The translations under genes and the position numbers were made by a program. 37,759 bases of DNA from SAR324 cluster bacterium (GTDB taxonomy: Bacteria > SAR324 > NAC60-12): positions 1-37,759 of the forward strand of contig JADGAT010000049.1 of the NCBI GenBank assembly GCA_015231885.1, given 5' to 3'. Positions within the stretch are counted from its first letter, which is position 1. Each line of letters starts with the position of its first letter. Below the pieces are notes generated by a model, which was given only the letters and a program-made list of their open reading frames with translations, had not been told where the DNA came from and ran no database searches. This document shows positions 9,188 to 17,379 of the stretch, piece after piece.

Positions 9188-9625
9188 ATGTTTTCAAAAA
9201 GATGCAGCTATGCCATTAGGGCTGTTGTTTATTTAGCTTCTCTGAAGCATCATGACTATGTTTCGATTCAGGAAATTTCTACAAAATTGAGTATTTCTTT
9301 CCATTTTTTAACCAAAGTCCTTCAGATGTTAACCAATCAGCATATTATCAATTCCTATCGTGGCCCAAAAGGAGGAGTGGCATTAGCACGTTCTGCGGAA
9401 ACGATCTCTTTGTTTGAGATCGTAAACGCAATTGATGGGGATAAAACATTCTCAGAATGCATTCTTGGTTTGGCAATGTGTGGAGATGACCACCCCTGTC
9501 CACTTCATGATGAAGCCTCCATTCGGAAAGAGCAAATGAAACAGTTGTTAAACACGACAACAATTGCCAGTCTGGCTCATAAGGTAAAGGATTTGAATTT
9601 ACGGCTTGGCGATCATTTGAATTAG
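9188..9625 (+). CDS. Rrf2-family transcription regulator, NsrR/IscR-like
   Basis: DNA-binding protein (145 aa) with the Rrf2 start MFSKRCSYAIRAVVYLA, a winged helix-turn-helix over residues 1-65 (SIQEISTKLSISFHFLTKVL, GPKGGVALA) and a cysteine triad C91, C98, C104 (C-x6-C-x5-C), the usual [Fe-S] ligand cluster of NsrR/IscR/RsrR proteins. Family members sense nitric oxide, iron-sulfur status or redox state. The next genes, after 10 nt, encode a hemerythrin-domain protein, a DUF2249 protein and an oxidase-like membrane protein, so a nitric-oxide response is the best inference. It probably autoregulates this operon. NsrR versus another Rrf2 subtype cannot be settled by eye. Confidence 0.87.
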   Translation: MFSKRCSYAIRAVVYLASLKHHDYVSIQEISTKLSISFHFLTKVLQMLTNQHIINSYRGPKGGVALARSAETISLFEIVNAIDGDKTFSECILGLAMCGDDHPCPLHDEASIRKEQMKQLLNTTTIASLAHKVKDLNLRLGDHLN

Positions 9626-9635
9626 GCAAAGAAAT

Positions 9636-10316
9636 ATGACAAACAATAATATAGATCTTTCTTCTCTATCTGATGATCAGCGAATGCCTGCCATCTCAGC
9701 TGCTTATCAGGTACTGGAAGGAAATGATACTTTGATCATTAAGAGTTCAGACGATTTTTTTCTGTTAATGTGCGCATTCCAACAGCAATTTTGGGGAGAA
9801 TACGACTGGTACCCCGTGCAGGCAGGTCCAGATCAATGGATTGGAGAGATTATCAAACTGGAAGCGATTCGCAAACCGGATAGTGTCATGAGACTGATGC
9901 ATACCGAACACTCCCATTGTGATCAGCTGTACGCAGATGGAGAAACCGCACTGGGAGAAGACCGAATTGAGGTTGGCGAGAAAAGCATGCGTTCCTTTAT
10001 TGCTGGAATGAGACGTCATTTTGAGATGGAAGAAAAAGTTTTATTTCCTGCCTTTGAAGCGTTGACAGGGATGGTTGGTGGCCCTCCTGAAGTAATGCGG
10101 ATGGAACATCAGCAAATCAGAGGGGTGCTGGATCAGCTTTCTGAAGTGCTGGATGCCCAACAATATGATCCCGTATTTTCGATTGGAGAAACATTGATGA
10201 TTCTGATTCAGCAGCACAATATGAAAGAAGAAAATATGTTGTACCCCATGATCGATAATCATCTGGGAAATCAAGTAGACGAACTATTAAAGCAGATGCA
10301 GTTACTTGGGATTTAA
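9636..10316 (+). CDS. DUF2249-hemerythrin HHE fusion protein
   Basis: Cytoplasmic protein (226 aa). Residues 1-75 look like a DUF2249/SirA-like domain (ending WYPVQAGPDQWIGEI). Residues 85-215 form a four-helix HHE hemerythrin-like domain with candidate di-iron ligands H89/H92/H94, H128 with E132, H158, H194 and E199 (HFEMEEKVLFP and HNMKEENMLYP). Such domains bind oxygen or nitric oxide or support iron-sulfur repair, as in RIC/YtfE. It sits directly after the Rrf2 regulator and abuts the next DUF2249 gene, so all are probably one transcript. Role in nitrosative stress is inferred. Confidence 0.85.
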   Translation: MTNNNIDLSSLSDDQRMPAISAAYQVLEGNDTLIIKSSDDFFLLMCAFQQQFWGEYDWYPVQAGPDQWIGEIIKLEAIRKPDSVMRLMHTEHSHCDQLYADGETALGEDRIEVGEKSMRSFIAGMRRHFEMEEKVLFPAFEALTGMVGGPPEVMRMEHQQIRGVLDQLSEVLDAQQYDPVFSIGETLMILIQQHNMKEENMLYPMIDNHLGNQVDELLKQMQLLGI

Positions 10317-10562
10317 ATGACACACAAAATCCTCGAAGAACGTTCCATCATTACAGTAGATTGTCATGAGATGTTCCCCCCAGAGCCTATGGTGAAAGTA
10401 TTAGAGGCTGTCGAAGCGATGCAGCCTCATGAAGCCGTTCTGATGCTCCATCGCCACAAACCCATCCATCTTTTCCCAAAACTAGCAGAGCGCCAATTGG
10501 AGTTTCATGTGACAGAACATGACGATGAATCCATCGAATTATTGATTTGGCGTGAAAATTAA
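10317..10562 (+). CDS. Small DUF2249 (SirA-like fold) protein
   Basis: Protein of 81 aa beginning immediately after the stop codon of the hemerythrin gene. It resembles DUF2249: the N-terminal strand ITVDCHEMFPPEPMVKVLEA, a middle helix, and an RQLEFHVTEHDDESIELLIW C-terminal strand pair. The family is often found beside NnrS, hemerythrin and denitrification genes; its biochemical role is not established. Its stop overlaps the next start (TAATG), indicating translational coupling. It resembles the N-terminal domain of the preceding protein, which suggests duplication or domain sharing. Confidence 0.82.
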   Translation: MTHKILEERSIITVDCHEMFPPEPMVKVLEAVEAMQPHEAVLMLHRHKPIHLFPKLAERQLEFHVTEHDDESIELLIWREN

Positions 10563-11833
10563 TGCAAACAGGCAATTTACACTTAGACCAGGCACCTCCT
10601 GAAGACATACCTTTCCGTTTTTTCCTTTCGGGCCCTTTTTTTGGTATTCTGGCAGGAGGCTTGATATTTTTCGGAAATACCAGCTTATTTTTAACGACCT
10701 GGCACATGGAGACTGTGGCACTGACCCATCTGATCACATTAGGGTGGCTTGCTCTCATCATGATGGGAGCTTTTTATCAGATGGTTCCGGTGCTGGTGGG
10801 AGGGCATGTGCCTTATCTTCCTTTGGCTCGTTTTGTTCATGGAGGGATGGTTTTAGGAATAGTGTTTTTTACAGGAGGATTGATCAGCAGTAATGAGCGG
10901 AACTTACTCACCATCGGTGGCATTTTATTGGTGATATCGGTGCTCCTTTTTTTGATTCAGCTGACCATTGCCTTGTTTCGGGTAAAAGCCAGTCGCCCTA
11001 CTGTGCTGGCCATGCGAATTTCGATCATATCTCTGGCCATCGTGACATTGCTGGGAGGATTACTGCTCGGACAGCTGGCTGGCTGGTGGGCCCTGCCTTT
11101 CAATAGAGAAAGCATCAAGGGGATTCATCTGACGTTTGGATTGTTGGGCTGGGTCGGCTGTTTGATCGTGGGTGTGGGCTTTCATGTGATTCCCATGTTT
11201 TACCTGGCGACTTCGTTTCCGGTGAAACAAGCGTGGTGGGTGCTGTATTTGCTGTTGGCCACTCTGATTTTTCTACCTGCGAGTATGGCCATACGCCTGG
11301 GGGCACACTGGAGCATAATGGCTCTGTTGCCTGCCATTGCAGGAAGCGGATTATTTATTATGACCCTGGTGGGATTATTTCAAAAAAGAAAAAGGAAAGT
11401 AGTCGATACCACGTTGCGGTATTGGCAGCTGGGCTTGTCATCTCTTCTGCTTTCTTTTCTAGTTTGTCTGATTTATCCATGGTTGCCTCACCAGAATCTG
11501 CTTTTTTTCTTTGGTTTGTTGTTTTTGCTGGGCTTTGGTGTTTCGATTACCAACGGCATGCTGTATAAAATTGTTCCTTTTTTAATCTGGCTGCACCGTT
11601 TCAGTTCACTGGTGGGAAAAGTCCGTGTGCCTTTTATGAGCGACATAACTCCTGCCGCAAAAACCAAAAGGCAATTGCAGCTTTCGGTGGTTAGTTACGT
11701 TGTACTTGCCATGGGAATAGCAAGCCATCAGGATTGGATACTCCAGCTGGGCGGGATATTATTGATGGTTTCTTCGGGGATGCTGTTCTTGAATCTTTAT
11801 TTTTCCATTCAGATCAAAGCGCCTGAAATCTAA
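10562..11833 (+). CDS. 12-TM heme-copper-oxidase-I-like / NnrS-like membrane protein
   Basis: Polytopic inner-membrane protein (423 aa) with about 12 hydrophobic segments. Three internal segments share the pattern LG(W/F) followed 14 residues later by Pro: W62-P76, W197-P211 and F325-P339, repeating every 128-135 residues. Histidines near these segments (H56, H189, H208, H345) are candidate heme or metal ligands. Length and pattern resemble NnrS and stand-alone oxidase-subunit-I-like proteins found in denitrification clusters. It is coupled to the DUF2249 gene by a 1-nt overlap and meets a convergent CcoP-like cytochrome c gene (4-nt overlap), a possible electron donor. Whether it is a reductase, sensor or heme carrier is unknown. 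Confidence 0.65.
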   Translation: MQTGNLHLDQAPPEDIPFRFFLSGPFFGILAGGLIFFGNTSLFLTTWHMETVALTHLITLGWLALIMMGAFYQMVPVLVGGHVPYLPLARFVHGGMVLGIVFFTGGLISSNERNLLTIGGILLVISVLLFLIQLTIALFRVKASRPTVLAMRISIISLAIVTLLGGLLLGQLAGWWALPFNRESIKGIHLTFGLLGWVGCLIVGVGFHVIPMFYLATSFPVKQAWWVLYLLLATLIFLPASMAIRLGAHWSIMALLPAIAGSGLFIMTLVGLFQKRKRKVVDTTLRYWQLGLSSLLLSFLVCLIYPWLPHQNLLFFFGLLFLLGFGVSITNGMLYKIVPFLIWLHRFSSLVGKVRVPFMSDITPAAKTKRQLQLSVVSYVVLAMGIASHQDWILQLGGILLMVSSGMLFLNLYFSIQIKAPEI

Positions 11834-12360
11834 TATTTGATTCCTTGTGGTGCTTTTGCATTGGCTGGGTTGCTTTCTTTCAAGGTAAGAATATAGGTCA
11901 CCACATTACGAATTTGTCCCGCATCCAAAACGCCTTTCCAACTGGCCATTCCCTTCTCTGGAATCCCGTTGCTGATCACATGGGTGATATCTTGTTCAGT
12001 ATTGCCATGCAGCCAATAACTATCGGTTAAATTAGGCCCTATTCCACCTTCACCAATCAGCCCATGGCATGCAGCACAATTTGACTGAAAAGCACTTTTC
12101 CCTGCGACTGCATCTATTGCAGTGTTTTCGGTATTACTATTGATGGGAGAGCTTTCCTCCCTGGTTTGTTCTGTACCTCTTAACAGCTTTTCTTCAAGAG
12201 AAGCCCCTCCAAGATAGTGCAGGTAATAATAAAGCAACCAAATGAATATAAAGGAAAGCACGCCATAGAACAACCACACTTTCCACTTCGTGAATGGGTT
12301 TTCATATTCCTTAGAGCTAACCTGATCGTATTTAAGAGAATCCTCTTTACCTCGCTCCAT
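11830..12360 (-). CDS. Membrane-anchored monoheme cytochrome c, CcoP-like
   Basis: Protein of 176 aa from ATG 12360 (a TTG at 12369 is in frame). It has a cytoplasmic N-terminus with a CcoP-like phrase KEYENPFTKWKVWLFYG, one transmembrane helix (about 27-48), a polar linker and one class I cytochrome c domain: CAACH heme site (C95, C98, H99), GPNLTDSYWLHG and the axial Met in EKGMASW (M138). CcoP of cbb3 oxidases normally carries two heme domains, so this is a one-heme version without ccoN or ccoO nearby. Its 3' end overlaps the membrane protein gene by 4 nt on the opposite strand, suggesting partnership. The 208 nt upstream of its start show no convincing promoter. Confidence 0.88.
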   Translation of the reverse strand: MERGKEDSLKYDQVSSKEYENPFTKWKVWLFYGVLSFIFIWLLYYYLHYLGGASLEEKLLRGTEQTREESSPINSNTENTAIDAVAGKSAFQSNCAACHGLIGEGGIGPNLTDSYWLHGNTEQDITHVISNGIPEKGMASWKGVLDAGQIRNVVTYILTLKESNPANAKAPQGIKY

Positions 12361-12568
12361 TCCCTGCAATCTTTAAATGAAAAATTGATTGATTGTGTTT
12401 TAAGTAGTCATTACGAGCGTCGGTCAGGTATAAGTATCTTTTGTTGCTGAAGGTGTCTATCCGTAATTATACGTAGAGATGATTGAATGTGGGGTTTGTT
12501 CAGACAAATTGATGTATTACATTTCGTTTCACAGGAGAAGATGCTGAGATTGTGAATAGGGATAATTT

Positions 12569-13219
12569 TTATTCGGTTGTAACGGATACTAATTGGTGGG
12601 CAATGGCAAAACGGACCAATGTGGCAATATCGTGCGTGTTGAGTTTTTGCATGATATTGTATTTATGGGTTTCTGCAGTTCGGGCACTGATATCGAGTTC
12701 ATAAGCAATTTCTTTTGTTGTTTTTCCGTCAACAATTCTTTGTAAAATTTGTTTTTCCCTTGTTGTCAGTAAGCTCTCCAGGGATGCTTGCTTTTTCATA
12801 TCCACTTGATAGGCCGTCACACTGTCTTTGGCTTCCTGGGATACATAAGTCTCTCCATTGGCAATTGCCCGGAGAATGGGGGGGAGTTTGTCCATGTCCT
12901 CATCTTTGAGCAGATATGCTGAGGCTCCTGCTTCGAAAGCATAAGTGATATACTCTGGGTTGGTATAAGACGAGAAGATGGCAATTTTGGTGTCGGGACA
13001 TTTTTCTTTAATCACGCGTGCGGCTTCAATTCCGTTCATTTTTGGCATTGATACATCCAGCATCACCAGATCAGGAGACAGTTGTTCACACAGCTGCATC
13101 GCATCCAATCCATCTTCGGCTTCTCCTACAATTTCAAACCCGTGTGCTTGTTGAAACAGCATCCGGATTCCACTGCGGATGATGGGATGATTATCCGCAA
13201 TAACCAGACGTAATGACAT
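12569..13219 (-). CDS. NarL/FixJ-family response regulator
   Basis: Transcription factor (216 aa). Receiver domain at 1-120 with acidic D9, phosphoacceptor D55 ([10 protein letters not shown]), a conserved Ser at 83-84 (IFSSY) and K105 (LLKDEDM). The LuxR-type helix-turn-helix at about 148-210 reads [20 protein letters not shown] and [14 protein letters not shown]. It starts 6 nt after the stop of the HisKA_3 kinase gene and is last in a three-gene operon, so that kinase is its likely partner. Targets unknown; the adjacent cytochrome c and 12-TM genes are candidates. Confidence 0.9.
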   Translation of the reverse strand: MSLRLVIADNHPIIRSGIRMLFQQAHGFEIVGEAEDGLDAMQLCEQLSPDLVMLDVSMPKMNGIEAARVIKEKCPDTKIAIFSSYTNPEYITYAFEAGASAYLLKDEDMDKLPPILRAIANGETYVSQEAKDSVTAYQVDMKKQASLESLLTTREKQILQRIVDGKTTKEIAYELDISARTAETHKYNIMQKLNTHDIATLVRFAIAHQLVSVTTE

Positions 13220-13225
13220 GGTTCC

Positions 13226-14662
13226 TCACTTTCGTTCTATAGGGGAATGAGGAATCTCCAGAAAAATGGAGGTTCCTTGTCCAAGTTGAGAATGGATGGT
13301 GATTTTTCCTCCTAATTGACTGACACGCTCCTTCATTAAAAACAGTCCCAGGCTTTTTGGCATGGACTTTAGGTTCATCTCTTCCAGAAACATTCCCTGT
13401 CCCTGGTCTTCGATTTGCAGCCACAAAATATTCTCACGTTGTCCTATCATCACTTGTGCATGAGGTGTTTTGGCATGTTTGACCACGTTATTCAAAGCCT
13501 CCTGGGTTATGCGGAAAACAGCAAGTTCTATTTCAGCAGGCCATGATTCCAATCCTGAACTCACATGCAGTTCAATCTGTAAATTCATCCGCTCATTCAA
13601 ATCACGGATATGAGCCCGTAGTGCAGGAGCCAGCCCCAAATCTTTTAATATAGAAGGATACAAGTCATTGATGATTTGGCGCAGGGTTTGATTGCCAGTG
13701 TGGATCAATTCCTGGCAACTTTGAAAATTATCACGAAGCCAGCAGTATTCAGACTCCGATGAGCATCCTGATTTTGCTGAGACGTTGATTTTCAAATTGA
13801 GCATGCTAAAAATCTGAATGACCTCATCGTGCAGGTCTCTTGCCAGACGTTCTCTTTCTTCTTCTCTAATTTGATTTTGCCTGCGATACGCATGCTGTAA
13901 TGCTGTACTGCGCTGTTGATCCGTAATATCCTGGGTGATGCCTAAAATGTGCACCGGTTTTCCTTCTTTTTCTAAAACTTCTGCCTGTTGATGGACAATA
14001 CGAACCGATTCATCAGGCCGGATGATACGAAAGTCCAGTGGGCCCGCTACTTTGTTGCTTTCAAATAAGTCATGGAGATATGGTTTTACTATCTTAATGT
14101 CTTCGGGATGGATCACGTGAAAAAAATTGCCGATAGACGATGGGAATGACTCGGCAGTACGGTCAAAAATTTGGTACATTTCGGAAGACCACTTCATGTA
14201 CCGGTTAGAACAATCGAATTCCCACATTCCCATGGTGGCAATTTGTAATACATTCTTCAAACTGGAACTTTTTTTTCTTAAGGCCAGAATATGATCTCGG
14301 TTCGAAAGTGCTGATTTGACTCTGGATTTCAGAACAATATCATGAATGGGTTTATTGATAAAATCCATTGCCCCGCTTGCAAAGCATTTTTCCAGAAGAC
14401 GTTCGTCAGTATCACCTGTCAGCATAATGACAGGGATGGATCGAAAAACAGGATGCTCTTTCACCTTTTTCAATAAAGAAACTCCATCCTCTCCAGGCAT
14501 GTGGACATCCAGCAAAATCAAATCCACCGGCTTGCTCTCCAAGATTTCAAAAAGGAATTCAGGTTCCAGGGTGTATAGGGAAGAATAGCCAAAAGAACAG
14601 AGCAGCTCATCCACTTGCTGAATTGTTTGTTTGTTATCATCAACAATCAATATGTTTGCCAT
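13226..14662 (-). CDS. Sensor kinase REC-PAS-HisKA_3-HATPase (NarX/DegS type)
   Basis: Soluble protein (478 aa). N-terminal receiver (1-120) has DD at 8-9, D52 (ILLDVHMPG) and K104. A PAS domain follows at about 135-250, ending GITQDITDQQ. The HisKA_3 dimerisation domain is at 262-330 with H278 in ERLARDLHDE. The HATPase has EALNNVVKHA, EDQGQGM and GLFLMKERV motifs. The HisKA_3/HATPase form normally phosphorylates NarL-type regulators, and one is encoded 6 nt downstream. Its first 23 nt overlap the end of the upstream hybrid-kinase gene, so the N-terminal receiver probably accepts phosphate from that kinase, forming a relay. Confidence 0.9.
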   Translation of the reverse strand: MANILIVDDNKQTIQQVDELLCSFGYSSLYTLEPEFLFEILESKPVDLILLDVHMPGEDGVSLLKKVKEHPVFRSIPVIMLTGDTDERLLEKCFASGAMDFINKPIHDIVLKSRVKSALSNRDHILALRKKSSSLKNVLQIATMGMWEFDCSNRYMKWSSEMYQIFDRTAESFPSSIGNFFHVIHPEDIKIVKPYLHDLFESNKVAGPLDFRIIRPDESVRIVHQQAEVLEKEGKPVHILGITQDITDQQRSTALQHAYRRQNQIREEERERLARDLHDEVIQIFSMLNLKINVSAKSGCSSESEYCWLRDNFQSCQELIHTGNQTLRQIINDLYPSILKDLGLAPALRAHIRDLNERMNLQIELHVSSGLESWPAEIELAVFRITQEALNNVVKHAKTPHAQVMIGQRENILWLQIEDQGQGMFLEEMNLKSMPKSLGLFLMKERVSQLGGKITIHSQLGQGTSIFLEIPHSPIERK

Positions 14663-17210
14663 TCAATACCTTATCGATTAAGAGTGGAAGCTGCTTCGAT
14701 TTCCTGGAAAAAACGGATTCTTCAATTTGTGTGAGAATGTTAAAATAAGGAGAGTCATACCTGCGGCATATTTTCATCATCTTTTTGGTTTGCTGAACAA
14801 TTTCATTGCTTAGAAAGCTAGGAATATTGGCAAGTATTTCAAATTCTTCGAGGAGCTCTTCTTCGATTTCTTTTGGCAATGGTTTCAATTCGTACTTTTC
14901 GACTCCTCCTGCATTTCCCTCAGATTTCAGGTATTGTTTCAAAAGAGGGATCAGCTTCTCAATTTCCAGGGGTTTGGTGAGATAGGCGGAAACTCCGGCC
15001 TTCAATGCTTCTTGTTGCTGTGAATGAAAGGCTTCTGCCGACAAGGCAATAATGGGGATATTGCTGCTCTCAGGGTGCATCCGAATTTGTTGGGTGGCAT
15101 AGATTCCATCAATACCAGGCATGTGCATGTCCATCAAAATGAGATCAAAAGGGGCATTTTCATAGCAGGACTGCTGGGCTTGTTCCACTCCATCTTTTCC
15201 ATTATTGGCAATATGGATCTTCAGTCCGAAGTCTTGAAATAAGGCGTTGATCATTTGCTGGTTCATTTTATTATCTTCAATTAACAAGATGCGATTGTCT
15301 TTGGAGAAAGATAAATTGTCCAAATTGATGGTGTGAGCGGTGCTATAATCAGAAGATGCTTCTTTTAAAGGAATCCGGACATGAAAGGATGACCCTCTGG
15401 CAATTTGACTTTTTAATGAAATGTTCCCTCCCAGCAATTCCACCATTTTTTTGGTAATGGCCAATCCCAATCCGGTTCCTCCATGATGACGCGTTGCCGA
15501 TGCATCAAGCTGCTCAAAAGCATCAAAAATTGTTTCGTGACGATCTTCAGGAATCCCAATGCCATAATCACGAACTTCTAATAAAAGCTGATGATCCTGA
15601 CGGTAGGCATTGATTTCTACCTTTTTGTGAGGTGGTGTGAATTTAATGGCATTACTGGTTAAATTCATCAAAATCTGGTTGAGTTTGGTCCGGTCGGAAT
15701 CAATCAATACGGGCAGTTGAGGATCAAAATCATAAGAAAGCTTCAAGCCTTTACGCAATGCGGCGGCTTTGTTGATGTGGTAAATTCCTTGGATGAGTAA
15801 AGGAAGGTCCAGTGTTTCTTCTGATACCTCCATCTTGCCGGCTTCAATTTTAGCTAAATCTAAAATATTATTGATCAATTCAGAAAGGTTCTGCCCACTG
15901 AGCTTGATATTGTACAAGAATTCTTCGAAGTCATCAGGAAGCATCAGATGGGTTCCCCGATTTAACAGGATTTGGCTAAATCCCACAATGGCATTGAGGG
16001 GAGTGCGTATTTCGTGACTCATGTTGGTCAAAAACTGGGTTTTGGCCAGGTTGGCGCTTTCAGACACTTCTTTGGCTTCCTGGAGCGCTTGTTCTACTTC
16101 TCTCCGCGCTGTGATATCGCGTACGGTACTAACGACATATATTTCTTCTTCTGTGTAGATTGGTCCCAGGCTGACTTCCACCGCAAACCTTCTTCCATTT
16201 TTATCCTGGGCATAAAGATCTTGTTGTTTCCCCATAGGCCGTACAGTCGGCTTTTTGTAATAGTACTTGCGGTGTTGAACATGGGAATCTCGAAAATGGG
16301 AAGGAAGCAAAACTTCGATAGGTTTTCCGATGAGTTCGTCTCGGGTATATCCAAACAGTTGTTCTGCTTGATTATTGGCCAAATTGATTTTTCCAGTCTC
16401 ATCAATAATTACCATGGCATCGGGAACGGAGCGGAGAATTCCTCTAAATTTTTCTTCTGCCTGCTTTCGATCCAGAATTTGCTGTTGCAGTTGTGAGTTG
16501 GCCGTTGTCAACTCAATCGTACGCTGCTCTACCTTCTTTTCCAGATCGGCCTTGTGCTCAGCCAATGAGTGCACAATCGGATTGGTAATTTTAAAAAACA
16601 GCCATGCGCCAATAAAGACGAGAAGGGACGCAATCATCATACTGTGCAGTGTCGCTTCTAAAAAGGGGCCTTGTATTTCTTTGAGGTCAATTTTGGCCAC
16701 AATGCCAAAATTCAGAATCTCTACAGGCTCATAAGCCGCAAGTACTTCTACTCCCCGGTAATCCAAACCAATGATCGATCCCGATTGTCCTGACAGGGCA
16801 TGTCTCATTGGCTCGGACAGGGTAGACGTGAATGGAATCGGTTCTGGAAAATCCAAATCGTCATGGCGATGTCTTAAAAGAAAGACGATATTGTCACCAG
16901 CTCGTTTTGCCAAAACAAATTCCCCTGTTTGACCAAACCCTTGGTAATGCTCATGGGCATCCGTAATTTTACTCAATGTGATGGCTTCGGCGCTCTGGGG
17001 AAAATCCTTGTGATATTTCTGATTATGGGCAATATCATGCCGGGCCATTGCTTCAATCAAGCGAGCCTGACTTTGTGCAATCTCAACCATCCGTGATCGT
17101 TGCTGGTCAACTGCTGCCTGGTATAGTACATACACAGAAATCCCGCCAACAATCAGTGAAATAATGCTGATGATAGCAATTAATAACAAAAGTCGGTTTC
17201 GTTCAGTCAT
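14640..17210 (-). CDS. Membrane hybrid histidine kinase (sensor-PAS-HisKA-HATPase-REC)
   Basis: Inner-membrane hybrid kinase (856 aa). Transmembrane helices lie at about 8-30 and 189-207 and flank a periplasmic sensor of about 158 residues (single-Cache-like by position; EFVLAKRAGDNIVFLLRHRH). A coiled coil at 215-255 precedes a PAS domain (257-370, ending STVRDITARREVE), HisKA (H399 in NMSHEIRTP), N-box MNLTSNAIKF (516-525), G1 RDYGIGI, G2 GGTGLGL (577-583) and a receiver with D694 (ILMDMHMPG) and K746. A tail of about 85 residues follows with no domain I recognise. It is first in the phosphorelay operon. Confidence 0.92.
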   Translation of the reverse strand: MTERNRLLLLIAIISIISLIVGGISVYVLYQAAVDQQRSRMVEIAQSQARLIEAMARHDIAHNQKYHKDFPQSAEAITLSKITDAHEHYQGFGQTGEFVLAKRAGDNIVFLLRHRHDDLDFPEPIPFTSTLSEPMRHALSGQSGSIIGLDYRGVEVLAAYEPVEILNFGIVAKIDLKEIQGPFLEATLHSMMIASLLVFIGAWLFFKITNPIVHSLAEHKADLEKKVEQRTIELTTANSQLQQQILDRKQAEEKFRGILRSVPDAMVIIDETGKINLANNQAEQLFGYTRDELIGKPIEVLLPSHFRDSHVQHRKYYYKKPTVRPMGKQQDLYAQDKNGRRFAVEVSLGPIYTEEEIYVVSTVRDITARREVEQALQEAKEVSESANLAKTQFLTNMSHEIRTPLNAIVGFSQILLNRGTHLMLPDDFEEFLYNIKLSGQNLSELINNILDLAKIEAGKMEVSEETLDLPLLIQGIYHINKAAALRKGLKLSYDFDPQLPVLIDSDRTKLNQILMNLTSNAIKFTPPHKKVEINAYRQDHQLLLEVRDYGIGIPEDRHETIFDAFEQLDASATRHHGGTGLGLAITKKMVELLGGNISLKSQIARGSSFHVRIPLKEASSDYSTAHTINLDNLSFSKDNRILLIEDNKMNQQMINALFQDFGLKIHIANNGKDGVEQAQQSCYENAPFDLILMDMHMPGIDGIYATQQIRMHPESSNIPIIALSAEAFHSQQQEALKAGVSAYLTKPLEIEKLIPLLKQYLKSEGNAGGVEKYELKPLPKEIEEELLEEFEILANIPSFLSNEIVQQTKKMMKICRRYDSPYFNILTQIEESVFSRKSKQLPLLIDKVLNGKHIDC

Positions 17211-17255
17211 AATTCTCCATGGTTGTGTTCACTCCTGAATACGAATTTAGCATGA

Positions 17256-17271
17256 GAACTTTATAAAGTTC
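17256..17271. promoter_or_regulatory. 16-bp perfect palindrome in divergent promoter region
   Basis: GAACTTTATAAAGTTC is a perfect, gapless 16-bp palindrome. It is 46 nt upstream of the minus-strand hybrid kinase start (17210) and about 109 nt upstream of the plus-strand start at 17380. The position suits an operator for a dimeric regulator serving one or both directions. The regulator is unknown. Confidence 0.45.
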
Positions 17272-17379
17272 AACTTGCAAGATATAACCAAAACGCTATG
17301 GATATATTATTTGAAGGTTCTGCTGTTGTCAGCTCATCAAGAAAGTTGGAAAATTATTTTTTGTATAGAAAGATCGCTC

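Noticed and set aside
11830..12360. Complete cbb3 oxidase operon
   Set aside because: The cytochrome is CcoP-like but has one heme site, and no ccoN or ccoO is present; the adjacent membrane protein is not a canonical CcoN.
17275..17379. N-terminal leader on the methyltransferase-like protein
   Set aside because: It starts at a TTG, has no family similarity and crosses the likely promoter region; the ATG at 17380 is better placed.
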